Assembly: GCA_011799875.1 (NCBI GenBank)
Contig: CM022298.1
Coordinates: 191,292,423 to 191,356,422, forward strand
DNA length: 64,000 nucleotides
Reading direction: 5' to 3'
Origin: Thinopyrum elongatum
Lineage: Eukaryota > Streptophyta > Magnoliopsida > Poales > Poaceae
Position 1 is the first letter of the stretch; each line of letters opens with the position of its first letter. The translations under genes were made by a program, and so were the position numbers. Below the pieces are notes generated by a model that saw only the letters and a program-made list of their open reading frames with translations, did no database searches and was not told where the DNA came from. Below are positions 1 to 10,388 of this stretch, piece after piece.

Positions 1-344
1 CGGCCGATGTGTGTAGAGGACTAGGCGCATCGTTCACGCGGTCATCGGCGACGAGGGAGGAAACCCACAGCTTCCGGCGGGCCCCGATCCTCTGCCCGTG
101 TCGTTCTCTTCGACACAGCGCCGGCTCGGGAGGTCCTCCGACCCTTCTTCCTCCCTGCCGTATTGTGCGCAGATCCGACCTGCTGCCGCCGACATCCCGA
201 CGACCCTTAGGTATAAGCTCCTTCGAAAGCGGCCTTGCTCTACTGCCCCAGCTCCCCACGTGTCTACATGTGGATCTTTTTCTACTTCCATCAGCTCTTC
301 CAAAGCCACCTAAATTTTTAGTATTATTGGAGGTAAAGCTACTT

Positions 345-455
345 CATGCAGTCGAATCTAGGACTTGGTTCAAACAACGAAAAAAGGGGGGAAAGTCGTA
401 GCATGAATCTAGAACTTGATTCAAAGAGGAAATAACAGGGGGAAAGTAGTAGAGA
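345..455. repeat. ~51-base tandem duplication
   Basis: Two adjoining diverged copies, each starting near GAATCTAG (354 and 405) and each containing an AACTTGATTCAAA-like core and a purine-rich GGGGGAAAGT tail. A third, weaker copy may follow. Confidence 0.6.
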
Positions 456-1677
456 CTGGATACCCAACCGGTCTCTTGGTTGAAAAGGGAAATAAAGGGA
501 AAGGGCAAGAAAACTGGATAAGGAACATATCTATTATTGGTTGAAAAAAGGATAGAAAGTGGCGGCTGATGGACAAGTCAACAGACTATGTCCAGGATTA
601 GATTTGCTGCCCTCACATCGTAAAAGGTCTCCAGGATTAGATTTGCTGCCCTCACAGAGTATGAACAAACTCGGCATCACCACTTTATGCCTCCTTGTAG
701 GTACATTGTGCTGATGCGTCCACTATCGCATGTCCTTACACCAACTTTTTGTTGTTGTTAATGTAAGGGCGCATGTAAAATGAAGCGATCACACTGTTAC
801 CTTAAGGACATGTCTAACCAGTGTTATTGTTAATCTGATGCCTCTAGTGATATGATGCAATTAAATTGTGTTACAAATGGTACTCCTACTGTTTTCCCCA
901 GTATGATAAGTAAGTTGCTTCTTTATGCTGCTGAGTGTCCTAGTGTCCCCACTGTCCCATGCCCTTAAACCAACTCTTTAGCTGCTATTGATCTACTGTA
1001 TCTGGTAAACAAGCAATGCCACCATTAAAGTAATCCCATATTAGACGAATGTCATTGTTGATCGTAATGCTTCCGGTAACATGAAGTAATGCTGCCATTT
1101 TAAAATTTCTACTGTCCTTGCATGATTGCCATGAACATAATCAAGATGCTTCTTTTCATTTCGTGTATGTTTTGTATATTGCTATTGACCAGCAACTGTT
1201 TTCTTTCTATCTTTTTGTGCAGATAGGGATATCCATTTCACCTTGTTGCTATTGTGACCTTTTGGTGAACTCCACAAAACACTTTTTTTTGGAATGAGTG
1301 TCTTGTGCAGTTCGACTAAAATGTCACGTGGGCAACATCTCTCAATTTTGGTAGAACTACACAAATGGTGATTGGAGTTCCAAAATCTCCGTCAAACTCT
1401 GCTGGTAATCTCGTGCAACATTTTATTAGCCTTTGCAAGATGAGCCGTCACTGTCACCACAATGGCACTTTATTTTAGTGGAACTGCACAAAAGGATAAG
1501 CAAATTATAGTTGCACCTTACATGAGCAGGACAGCCAACCTTAATGTTGCTCAATTTTAGTGCAACTACTAAAGAAGAAACTGCCAGCTCATGAGAGCAA
1601 CTACTTCTTGCTTGCTGAATGATGCTATCTTTGCTTCATTTCAGGTGAACTACAGAAAAAGTTGCATGAATTGAATC

Positions 1678-2409
1678 ATGGATCTGCAGGTTGACCTCAT
1701 TGAGTCGTGGCGGCGTAGGGGCCCCTCTCGCAGTTATGGTTCCCATGACCGGGTATGTTCCTTTTTGGTTGATTTTGACTCTGCATCCAGCTAGTGATCT
1801 TGTGCTACTGTTTTGGCACTGCTACTGCCACTGATAAAATGAAGTAATAATACATTTAAAATAGAACTACTGTCTTAGCTACCATTTCATTTCCAATGTA
1901 GATAATTTGCAGAAAAAAAGTGATTGAAATGAGTCGACGCTCCTCCTCTCTCACTGGCGGGCGCCATAATTTTAGTTGAACTCCACAAAAAAAGTGATTG
2001 AAATGAGTCGATGCTCCTCCTTCTACTGCCACACTGAGGTGTTAATGAATGTCAATGAATCGCTTTCATAGCAAGATATGGGGACATGAAGAATAACTTG
2101 ATCTCCGAAAGTCATCTCACACCAGTCAGTATTGTCCTTTATCAGCATGATTGTGCTTTGTCATACTGTGCTAACGTTGTATTTTTTAAATAAAGCTATA
2201 CTATCACAATCTTTTCTTGTTTTGGAAATAATGTTTGCTTCAACTAGTGGCACTATTATAGTAATCATGCTCTTTCTTATTTGTGCAAACAGGAATACTC
2301 AACTACAGATGTTGTGATGGTCAAGAGCATTCGCCAAGTTCTTGGGTTGTATGACACGGCTAGCCAAGATGGATTAAATCCCGATATTCACTTTATCAAA
2401 AGGCTCTAA
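1678..2409 (+). CDS. Candidate two-exon 63-residue reading frame, unknown
   Basis: I do not recognise this protein. Exon 1 would be 1,678-1,752, from ATG to a GTATGT donor. Exon 2 would be 2,293-2,409, after a pyrimidine-rich tract and CAG acceptor, ending in TAA. The frame is kept across the junction, giving 63 residues. The first half is basic (WRRRGPSRSYGS) and the second half looks like a real C-terminus (VKSIRQVLGLYD ... DIHFIKRL). A 79-base tandem repeat begins five bases after the stop, in what would be the 3' untranslated region. The splice sites, frame and composition are seen; that it is translated is inference. It could equally be the last two exons of a longer gene starting upstream. 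Confidence 0.3.
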
Positions 2410-2413
2410 TGGG

Positions 2414-2600
2414 TTGGTTCTGAATCTTGCAAGATGGGAATCAATGAGATGTGTAGGCATCTTTGTTGTACTTATTATTTGAATCTTATTTGTTGGTTCT
2501 GAATCTTGCAAGCTGGGAATCAATGAGATGTGTAGGCATCTTTGTTGTACTTATTATTTGAATCTTATTTGTTGGTTCTAAATCTTGCAAGCTGGGAAAC
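2414..2600. repeat. 79-base tandem repeat, about 2.3 copies
   Basis: Units start at TTGGTTCT (2,414, 2,493 and 2,572). The first two are almost identical over 79 bases (GAATCTTGCAAG ... TTGTTGTACTTATTATTTG) and the third is partial. Confidence 0.9.
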
Positions 2601-3071
2601 ATGGCATGATGATGCAGAGGACAGCAACCATAACAAACTATTCAACCTTGGTAGTATTGTCTGTGTGAAAGTGCGACAAATGTTGCGATCGTGTGCGTCC
2701 TGAGAATAATAATTCTAATTGTTGTGCATGTTGATCATGTGGCACTGATAGAACGAGCCAATGCATTGCTTGTTTTAAGAATAAATATTAATTAAAGCTA
2801 ATTAAATTTAAGTAAAGTGACCACTAACACTTGTTATTACAGTACCAATACAGACCCGCTCATGAACCGACGTGTGGCCAAAATAGGTTTCTTAATGGAG
2901 GCGTTTGAATGCGCCGAGGGTGCATGTTCTGCCGGGCGTGCAGTGGGTGAGGGAGGGGTAGTAACTGTTGTCGCCTGTACACACCCAGTTTACTGTTGAA
3001 TCCAGTTCCCCAAGAGCTGAAAAATGAATTGCTGCCGCCGCCTACCCACTCGTTCACTTGAAGAGACTCCA

Positions 3072-3770
3072 ATGGCGATCCGAGGGGTGAGCCTGCTGGA
3101 TATGGACTTCAGCAAGGAGTTCACCTTTGAGTTCGTTGTTCAGACCCATGGCTGCACCAAGTTGAATGTGATGTACACCAACGATCCTGACTTGGTGAAG
3201 CTCTGCCTCTCCGAGTTCTAGTATTACCTACAGGAGGAGAAAGCACAAGGTCGCAGGACTAGACCTTGTGCCCATCCATTCGTCTCCTGACAGGGACCAG
3301 CGGATCGCCGTCGCCCAGGTATGTGTGTGGGACGAGGTTCTCATCTACACTGATGTAGGGCCATCAGAGGTTCTGGAGCATTCGCCCGTTTCATTGGCAG
3401 CGCCGACTGTACCTTCACTACGGTGGAGAGAAGGAAGAACACGACGATTCGGCCATCTGGTGCAACAAGCTTGTCGACATCCAGAAGCAATACAAGATCA
3501 TCGGCAACGGGCAGGAGAAGGACTCCGTGGTTGACCTTGCCGAGACCATCATCAACCGCTGCTATGCCAACATGAAAGAAGACGACGATACCAAGGACCT
3601 GAACATGTGGGAGGTACCTCTGAATCTAGCCTACATAACCTACGCGGCCAAGGATGCATACGCATGCTACGACATGTACATGCGGATCTTGAACATGAGG
3701 GCGTGTCTGCTTCCCGTAACCGACGAGTACATGGACAGCCACAGCGTCATGATCAAGCGTGCCAGGAAGG
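3072..3770 (+). pseudogene. Broken 3'-5' exonuclease-domain gene (WRN-exo/RNase D-like)
   Basis: The pieces resemble plant proteins with a DEDDy 3'-5' exonuclease domain, which trim nucleic acid ends. The N-terminal piece (3,072-3,218) ends at an in-frame TAG at 3,219. A +1 shift then leads to a segment reading VAGLDLV ... QRIAVAQVCVW, which corresponds to the ExoI region, but the D-x-E acidic pair reads D-L-V here. A further shift leads to a segment with DLAETIINRCYA and YAAKDAYACYDMY; the latter fits the ExoIII Y-x-x-x-D motif. At least one stop and two frameshifts break it, and the catalytic glutamate is missing. No introns are evident in the part seen. It sits between the gene-like region and the subterminal repeats of a CACTA-like element, so it may be a captured gene fragment. 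The family call rests on motif pattern, not on a search. Confidence 0.6.
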
Positions 3771-3799
3771 TCTATATGATGTACTTTAGCTGTTTAAGC

Positions 3800-4080
3800 A
3801 CCTTTATCATCTGAGTGTTTCATGCATTAGCCCATGTGTTGTAATTATCTGTTTTGTCCGAAATATTTCGTCTAAGAACCCATTAACCTGTTTGCTTTTT
3901 TTAGTGGCTATTTGCTTATGTATGTAACTAGTTCACTGGGCTGCCGTGCTTTGAATCTCCTTCCTCCCAACATATTCCCCTTCTCAGGTGGACCCAGCAG
4001 GTCTCGTACACAGACATCTGGGACCAAACACCTATCCATTTGTATTTCTTTATTTTGTTCAATCTTTCGTCCTCTTCCTA
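3800..4080. other. No gene seen; short spacer
   Basis: AT-rich sequence after the exonuclease relic, with no supported feature. Confidence 0.5.
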
Positions 4081-4415
4081 CAGCGGCTGGTGGCGCTGCC
4101 GCGCACGCCTCAGTGACCCATCATAGCCTATGGTGTTGGTCAGGCCATCCCTCTACTCCCACACATTGTCCGGCGGCGGCAGCTCCACCGGCCCACCCTG
4201 CACCCGAATAAGTCAACCCTCGTACTCCCCTCCGCCTGTGTCCTCCCCGCTCCAGTTCATTCGGTCCGAGGTCAAGATGTCGTCCTCCGCCTTGGTGCTC
4301 TCGCCGTGGCGCCGCCGTCAGTCGTTCCCAACATGGTCAGCAAAACAAGAGGAATCGGGAGACGACTGTTTGTCGAGAGGCTGACAGTCCCGGGCCCACC
4401 ACGTCCATGGCTTAG
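4080..4415 (+). repeat. Direct repeat, copy 1 (partner 5,395-5,735)
   Basis: A GC-rich block that recurs diverged at 5,395-5,735. Shared landmarks in order are CCCACCCTGCACCCGAA (4,193), GGCCTTGGTGC-like sequence, ATGGTCAGCAAAC, a GACGACTG core, and GAGAGGCTGACAG followed by CCACG(C/T)CCATGG. It has no long conserved reading frame, so the duplication is probably structural. Confidence 0.75.
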
Positions 4416-5394
4416 GTTTTGTTGTTTAATATGCACAACCCATGACATGTTTCAACTTTTTTTTGGGTCCAGCAGGTATCAAGCGGCCTCTGGGCCTCCC
4501 AGCCTAGCTTGTCTATAACATCAGCAGCCCAAGTTGTGTTTGTTTTTTCAAGACGACGCACAACTCAGTTCTATTTTTCTATAAGAATGCAAACTGAACC
4601 TATGTTTGCCCTTCTATAATAGTATATATATTTATATCCTATTTTATTGCATATATATAATAGAAACAACATAAGGTTCCGTTAAACCTGTCGTTCGTCC
4701 AACCATTTTATAGACCTTCCCACTTCCTTTATTTTTTGTTTTCATTAATCCTACATCTGAATTTTGTATCACTTTCTTTTTCAATGTAATCTGAGTTTTC
4801 TCCCAGTACTTTTCCCTAGAACCAACTCAATTGTCCCACGTCTAGCCTAAAAATAATAATACCCCACATCCTATTGACTCATCAAATTAAAATGATATTT
4901 TATTTCATAAATCAAAAGTTCTTACAAAATAATAATAATAATAATTTTTTATATATAACTTTGCAAGTTAACTCCTGGTGATTGCGAACATAAGCTTGCA
5001 AATATTTTACTAGCAATGCAGTAATAGATGTGCAATCATGTGTTTATGTTTTTGTAACATTTCTCCGTCCAGCCCAACATGATATTTTCACCCAGCCCAG
5101 CAAGTCCACGGATTTCGAGAAAAATGCAAATGGTCTTTAAATTCTAACATAATATATAAACGGGCTGCATAGACGCTACATCATTGTTTCACCCAGCCCA
5201 CCAAGTGGACTAAAAAAACCAAATGGACTGGCGGACATGTGGGCCAGTAGGTCGAAGCCTAAGCACTTTGGCAAAAAATAAAAATACAAAGGTCGAAGGC
5301 TAAGCAAGGCGTTGGATTTACATCCAACGGCCGGCATTCTTCTTCAATCTCTCGTCTTCTTCCCCCAGTGCTACCGGGACCGCCTGCTCCAGCC
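4416..5394. other. AT-rich spacer, no gene seen
   Basis: Low-complexity TA-rich stretches (4,620-4,670 and 4,930-4,960) and a short repeated CACCCAGCCCA motif (near 5,090 and 5,191). No reading frame worth calling. Confidence 0.5.
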
Positions 5395-5735
5395 TCCGGC
5401 GTCCAGCGGCATTGTTTTGCGCGCCTCGTAGCGAAACGCTACCCCACCGACGGCCAGGCCATCCCGCCACTCCACCGCACCTCTTGTTATTCTCTGCCGA
5501 GTGTAGGCCCACCCCGCACCCGAACCAGTCAAGTTTCCCACTCCTCTCCGTCTGTGACTCCACTGCCGCGTCTTCCCCATCTCCGAGGCGTTCCAGTCTG
5601 GGGCCTCGCCATCGTCCATCGGCCTTGGTGCGCTCTGCATGGTATGGTCAACGTGGTCAACAAACGAGAGTCATCGGAAGATGACTGTACGTGGAGAGGC
5701 TGACAGTGGGGACGCACCACGCCCATGGACGCATG
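5395..5735 (+). repeat. Direct repeat, copy 2 (partner 4,080-4,415)
   Basis: Second copy of the GC-rich block, about 1.3 kb downstream of the first. It ends GAGAGGCTGACAG ... CACCACGCCCATGG just before the CTGACAGCTGGGACC repeats. Open frames here do not keep the same protein in the two copies. Confidence 0.75.
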
Positions 5736-5780
5736 CATGCAACTGCATCCTTTTTACCCTGAAAAATAATGTTTTCTCCC

Positions 5781-5950
5781 CCTGACAGCTGGGACCCACC
5801 AGCTACATCTTCGCAGGCAAGGAAGTGCGTCCTTATTACGGGAAAAAAATGATTCTTCCCCCTGACAGCTGGGACCCACCAGCTATATCTTCTCACGAAA
5901 GGAAGTGCGTCCTTATCCTCCCTGACAGCTGGGACCCACCCGGTCGAAGC
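5781..5950. repeat. Three spaced copies of CCTGACAGCTGGGACCCA
   Basis: Copies start at 5,781, 5,861 and 5,921. The first two are each followed by CCAGCTA(C/T)ATCTTC and GGAAGTGCGTCCTTAT. Spacings are 80 and 60 bases; the 20-base difference is a missing AAAAATGATTCT-like segment. Confidence 0.9.
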
Positions 5951-6174
5951 GTACGTAGTGTTGACTGTGTACATACCGGTCGAACGGTCTGTCTGCCATG
6001 ATGAACTATGGCCGAGTAAGGAGCGGTAGCAGTTCAGGCAGTCCAGTCAAACCCGTGTACACGTACGTCCAGCCAGATGCCTAAAAATACGGCCATGTAT
6101 GTACATACGGGCGGGGTCTCAAACGCGTACTCGCGCATACGTACGGCCAGGGCTCGTGTACATGGAGAGGCAAC

Positions 6175-6600
6175 GGACGGCAGCAACGGCGTCCTGTTCA
6201 TCGGAAGCCAACCGGCTGGGTCAGAACGGAGAAACTGCGTCATCTTCATCGGGAGGCAACGGAATGCGTCGTGTTCATCGGGAGGCAACGGAATACGTCG
6301 TGTTCATCGGGAGCCAATCGGCTTGGACGGAACAGCCGAAACGAGGTCTGGCATACCACAGAATGGAGGAAACGGGCCTTCTATTCGACCACGTATGGTC
6401 GAAACGGGGTCCTGTTCATCGAGAAGGGTCTGGCGTACCGCAAAACGGAGGAAACGGACTTGTGTTGGAGTGCCTACGGTCGAAACGGGCTCCTGTTGAT
6501 CAGGAGGGGTGTGGCGTACCACAAAACGGAGGAAACGGACTTGTGTTTGAGTGCCTATGGTCGCAACGGGGTCCTGTTCATCCATCGTCCACTGCCTCGC
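6175..6600. repeat. Subterminal tandem repeats (~36 and ~81 bases)
   Basis: At 6,230-6,320 an AACGGAAT(G/A)CGTCGTG unit joined to TTCATCGGGAG repeats about every 36 bases. At 6,349, 6,431 and 6,512 a unit beginning TGGC(A/G)TACC continues with AA(T/C)GGAGGAAACGG and (G/C)GGTCCTGTT(C/G)ATC, about 81 bases long. Confidence 0.8.
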
Positions 6601-7009
6601 TCCAGCCTCCACGGGCTACTGTTCATCCACCGTCGACCTCCTCCAGCCTCCACGAGCTACTTTACATCCATGGCTACTGTTCATCCAGCCTCCACCGGCT
6701 GCTGTTCATAGAGCCTCCACGGGGTCCTGTTCATCCACCCCCAACCGGCTGGGGTGTGGCAGCCTCCTCGGGGTCCTGTTAATCCAGCGGTAACGGCCTA
6801 CTACCACGGGGTCCTGTTTATCCAACCCCCATCGGGAACTGTTCATCCAGAGCCAACCAACCGGCTCGACTCACCACATCTCGGCTCATTCTACTTACCG
6901 CGCGCACGGTAGCAACGGTCACTGTTCATCGAGAGGCAGCCCAACACCGGATGGCTACGTCTTGCACAGGGGCTCGATCGGCTTCAGTAAGTAGCAGCAG
7001 TGATCGATC

Positions 7010-7150
7010 ACTCGGTTCAGTTAGCAGCAGCAACGAAGGAATCGCTCGGTTTTAGTCAGCAGCCAAGGGATCGATCGCTCGGGTTCAGTAACGTAGCTAG
7101 TGCAATCACTCGGGTTCAGTAAGCGAACGCCTCGCTCGGGTTCAGTTAGA
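7010..7150. repeat. CGCTCGGGTTCAGTAA-like subterminal repeats
   Basis: At least five copies of CTCGG(G/T)TTCAGT(A/T)A at ~35-base intervals, interspersed with GATCGATC runs. Together with the blocks further left they form the terminal repeat array of CACTA-like element 1. Confidence 0.75.
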
Positions 7151-7508
7151 GCCCAACGCCTCGCACACATGCGCGTACGTATAGAAGAGAAAACGCGCAA
7201 ACCTCCGTGCATCGCTCGGCCTCGACCACCCACCGTAACCGGGAACTCCCCGATATTTTCCTCGCCATCGCTTCTACCACGATTTTTTCCGTCATGGACG
7301 GCCCAAAGAATGTCATGCAGCTGCGTCTCCGGCCCGCCCAGGACGAAAAGCCCATTTTCTATCATGATTTTTTGTCATAGAAGTAGGAGCCCACCACATC
7401 TATGATGATACCGGGTTTTGTCACAATTATCGTCATAGAAATGTCATAAGCATGACAAAAAAAATTCGTTCAGCCCAAAATGTCAGGGATGTGTCTTTTT
7501 TTTGTAGT

Positions 7509-7990
7509 TATAGACTCGGCAGAGAACGGCACCGAGAATAATACGGATGACCCCACCGGAGCCGCAGCCAATGAGAATCACCAGGATGACCCTACAGGGC
7601 AGGAGGACCCGCTCAGTCCAGAAGGCCGTGATGACTCCGAAGACAGCAATTACGTCCCACTCTCTGAAGAGGAGGCTAGTCTTGGGGAGGACGATTTCAT
7701 CATCCCTGAAGACCCGCTGGAGCAGGAACTATTCAAACGGAGGCTTTTAGCCACTGCTCGCAGCCTAAAGAAACAAAAGCGCAAAATCAAGGCCGAACAA
7801 CACACTGTCAATGATCGATGGACCAAAGTCCTAGCCGCTGAAGAGGGGTACGGCCACATACAGCAAGTTAAGAGTTATCCTAAGCAAAAATTGCTACCCC
7901 AGTTCGATGATGAAGCCTTAGAGCCAGCACGTCCAACATACAAACGAGCCGAACAGCCGGACCGTCCTCCTAGAGGACGGGACAGAGAAG
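7509..7990 (+). pseudogene. F1 gag, N-terminal-side fragment
   Basis: Gypsy gag (capsid polyprotein) fragment. Landmarks are the acidic DDSEDSNYVPLSEEEASLGE, then FKRRLLATARSLKKQKRKIK and NDRWTKVLAAEEGYGH, then LLPQFDDEA and the basic DRPPRGRDRE. The same order appears in element F2 at 63,030-63,480, which confirms the family. The frame is open here but is cut at 7,990 by element S; sequence present in F2 just after this point is missing on both sides of S. No start codon of its own: the first bases follow the CACTA-like terminus. Confidence 0.85.
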
Positions 7991-10374
7991 TTGTTATTAG
8001 GCAAATGGTAAAACCAAAGTTGGGTCTTGCTGGAAGAGTTTTATTCAAAGCGAACTGTCAAGGGAGGCCCATAAACCCCGACCGTGTTAGGAACACAAAA
8101 TCAAGGAACATAACACCAGTATGACGGAAACTAGGGCGACAAAAGTGGAACAAAACACCAGGCAAAAGGCCGAGCGTTCCACCCTTTACCAAGTATATAG
8201 ATGCATTAATTAAATAAGAGATATTGTGATATCCCATGATATCCATGTCCCAACACAGAACAACCTGCAACTGCACCTGCAACTAGCAACGCTATAAGAG
8301 GGGCTGAGCAAAGCGGTAACATAGCCAAACAACGGTTTGCTGGGATGGTGAAAAAGGTTAGAGGCTGTTCATGGCATATTGGGAGGCTTGATAAACAAGT
8401 GGTAGGTAGCGCGACATAGCGATAGCATCGAGACAACTAGCAAAGCAAAGATAGTACTGTTATCCAGGGTAATGATCATCTTGCCTGAAATCCCGCTAGG
8501 AAGAAGACCGAATCCCTGAAGTAGACGAACCAACGTAGTTGAACGGATCCTCACAATCGCAACGTAACCGGAACTATCAAGGAGAAGCGCAACCGGAAAG
8601 AAGCAAACATCATGGTAAACCAACAAGCATAAACATGGCATGATGCGCAACCAAGTATGATGCATGTCTGGTTTAATGAATCATGGCATGGCAAAGTGCA
8701 ACAAACAATACTACAAGTTAAGTGGAGCTCAATATGCAACGAGTTGCATATTGACGAAACACCACATTCAATTATTTAGTTCGCTCCCGTTTATGGACAA
8801 GACAAGATTAAATGTTGGTTAGCATGGCAAGAGGTGAAACATAAGTAAACCACACATCTAGGCAAGTTTAAATGAGGCCGGAAACAACAAACAAAAATCC
8901 GGAAAATCCTCATATGCAATTTTTGAATTTGGTACTGTTCTACCCTAAACCATATTTTAATGTTGTTAAACAGTGAAATAAAGTGCACCAAGGTAATCTA
9001 TACATTTCTCTAGAAAAAGTTACATATATAGTTTATTTAATTTGGAGCTACGGTAATTTAGTTACGAAATAAATCATTTTAACATATTATTTATGCAAAT
9101 TAATGCAAGCAGCAAGTTTAAGCATTTTTAACATGAATGAAAGTAGCATATTATGAAACTAGATGAAATTCTAAGCATTTTACATATATAAAACATTTTA
9201 ATCCGATGCACGGTTGGTGAGTTATTAAATGCATGAACTCTAGGGTGCATGAACTCTAGGGGGTTTTTCTGCAAATCTATTTTTTACTGGACAATAGCTA
9301 AATTCGCAAGCAGGGAAAAACATGCACTGGGCTAAATCTGGCTGGCCAAACAGTGCACAGGGTGGGCGCTGGATCTGGTGCTCACCATGGGCCAAGGCCC
9401 GCTGGTGCAGAGGCTGGGCCGGGGCAGACTGGGCCGTGCAGGGACGTGGTTGGCGACGCGGTCAACGGGCACGGGCGAGCGCTCGTCCGCTCGAACTGAC
9501 CGAGACGGAGCAGAAACGGCGGCGGGACTTGCGGCGACGGCGGACAACGAGACGACCATCGGAGGCAGGGACGAGGTCAAGGGAGCCGGGAACGGGCAGA
9601 TCCGGGCATGGGGACCCCGGATCCGGCCGCGGCTGGGTCGGAGCTCGCTGGAGATCCATGGCGGTGGCGGCGCTGAACCAGAGAGGGAGAGAGAGATTAG
9701 GGGAAGAAGGAGAAATGGAGGGCGGAGAGATGACCGGCGGCGGGGGCGTAACCCGGGGCGGGCGGTCGCCGGCGACGACGGGCCTTCTGGCGCGGGACGG
9801 GGGTCGAGGCGGCCGACAGGATGCGCGAGGAGGCGGGGTCGCGGTTGCACGGGTGGTTGTCTCCATTGGAGGAGCTCGGGAGGCTGCGGGAGCTCCCTGG
9901 CGGCGGCGACTGACCCGGGCCCGAGCGGGCCTGGATCTGGGCTTGGAGGGTCCACGCGTGGAGAGGTGGGAGGTGGCGACCAAGGGGTGGAGGATGCTGG
10001 CGGTGGTGCGGATTTCGAGGAGGGTAGGGTTTCTAGAATAGGAGGGCTAGGCCTTCCTTTTATAGGTAGGGATTTAGGGTTAGGGGTTTGAGGGGGTTTC
10101 GAAGCCCTCCGATCACGATCCGATGGCTCTGGTCAGAGGGGTAGGTTAGGTGGGCTGCAATGGCTATGTTGAGAAGACTTGGACTGAGACGAGAGGGAAT
10201 TCGTGCGGCCCGGTAACAAAGAGAAGCGGCAACTACGAACGAATGCAAGTTTTAGGAAAACATGCGAATGCAATGCTCATAATGATATGATGAAATGCAA
10301 CAAGCAACAATTAAATAAAGCGGATACAACAAAAACATGGAAGGCGTTTGGAGCGTCGGTCTCGGGTCATTACA
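7989..10374 (-). repeat. S 3' LTR, truncated (~2.39 kb of ~3.49)
   Basis: Collinear with 13,899-16,273 and clearly >90% alike by eye, differing by point changes and a duplicated CATGAACTCTAGGG near 9,235-9,260. The last ~1.1 kb of the LTR (present at 12,785-13,898) is missing. The GC-rich part (9,380-10,000) holds long open frames on both strands; both LTR copies share them because the DNA is shared, so I do not call them genes. Confidence 0.85.
10056..10065 (-). promoter_or_regulatory. S LTR TATA box
   Basis: CTATAAAAGG on the minus strand, the sense strand of S, lies between the AT-rich upstream part and the GC-rich leader. The same box is at 15,955-15,964 in the other LTR. It is the likely core promoter. 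Confidence 0.6.
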
Positions 10375-10388
10375 ACTCTCCCCCACTT
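10375..10388 (-). other. S polypurine tract
   Basis: AAGTGGGGGAGAGT on the minus strand directly precedes the 3' LTR. It is the expected primer for plus-strand synthesis and fixes the orientation of S. Confidence 0.85.

Larger units (their letters stand above)
1..2700 (+). other. Gene-like region of unknown function, copy 1 of an inverted pair
   Basis: No recognisable protein. The first ~210 bases are GC-rich and end at a plausible splice donor (CCTTAG followed by GTATAAG); AT-rich intron-like DNA follows. The block around 157-290 and the block around 1,229-1,340 both match, in reverse complement, sequence at 25,685-26,110, so this is one copy of a diverged duplicated unit. Between 1,260 and 1,993 a ~20-base motif close to TTTTAGTGGAACTACACAAA recurs about six times in both orientations. 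Repeated short motifs in both orientations are typical of transposon subterminal regions, so this may be transposon DNA that is transcribed rather than a host gene. The element probably continues left of the window. Confidence 0.4.
5730..7508 (+). mobile_element. CACTA-like element 1, right subterminal and terminal region
   Basis: The right end reads TGTCTTTTTTTTGTAGT at 7,492-7,508 and abuts gypsy gag sequence. This matches the TTTTTTTGTAGTG right terminus common in Triticeae CACTA (En/Spm) elements, with the last G apparently lost. Inward of it lie several repeat families: three CCTGACAGCTGGGACCCA copies (5,781, 5,861, 5,921), three ~81-base units (from 6,349), many GGGTCCTGTTCATCCA-like motifs (6,540-6,840) and CTCGGGTTCAGTAA-like motifs (7,010-7,150). 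Repeated subterminal motifs are where CACTA accessory proteins bind in the family. No left terminus or transposase is seen, so the element probably starts left of the window and may include everything before this point. The CACTA assignment is from the terminus only. Confidence 0.6.

Noticed and set aside
6175..7150. Regularly spaced direct repeats resembling a CRISPR array
   Set aside because: Units vary in length and sequence, spacers are repeated too, there are no cas genes, and the context is a plant transposon end.
9322..10091. Long open frames (~237-239 codons) present in both S LTRs (also 15,271-15,990)
   Set aside because: They sit in GC-rich DNA with few stops in any frame, on the strand opposite to S transcription, and are shared only because LTRs are copies of one sequence.
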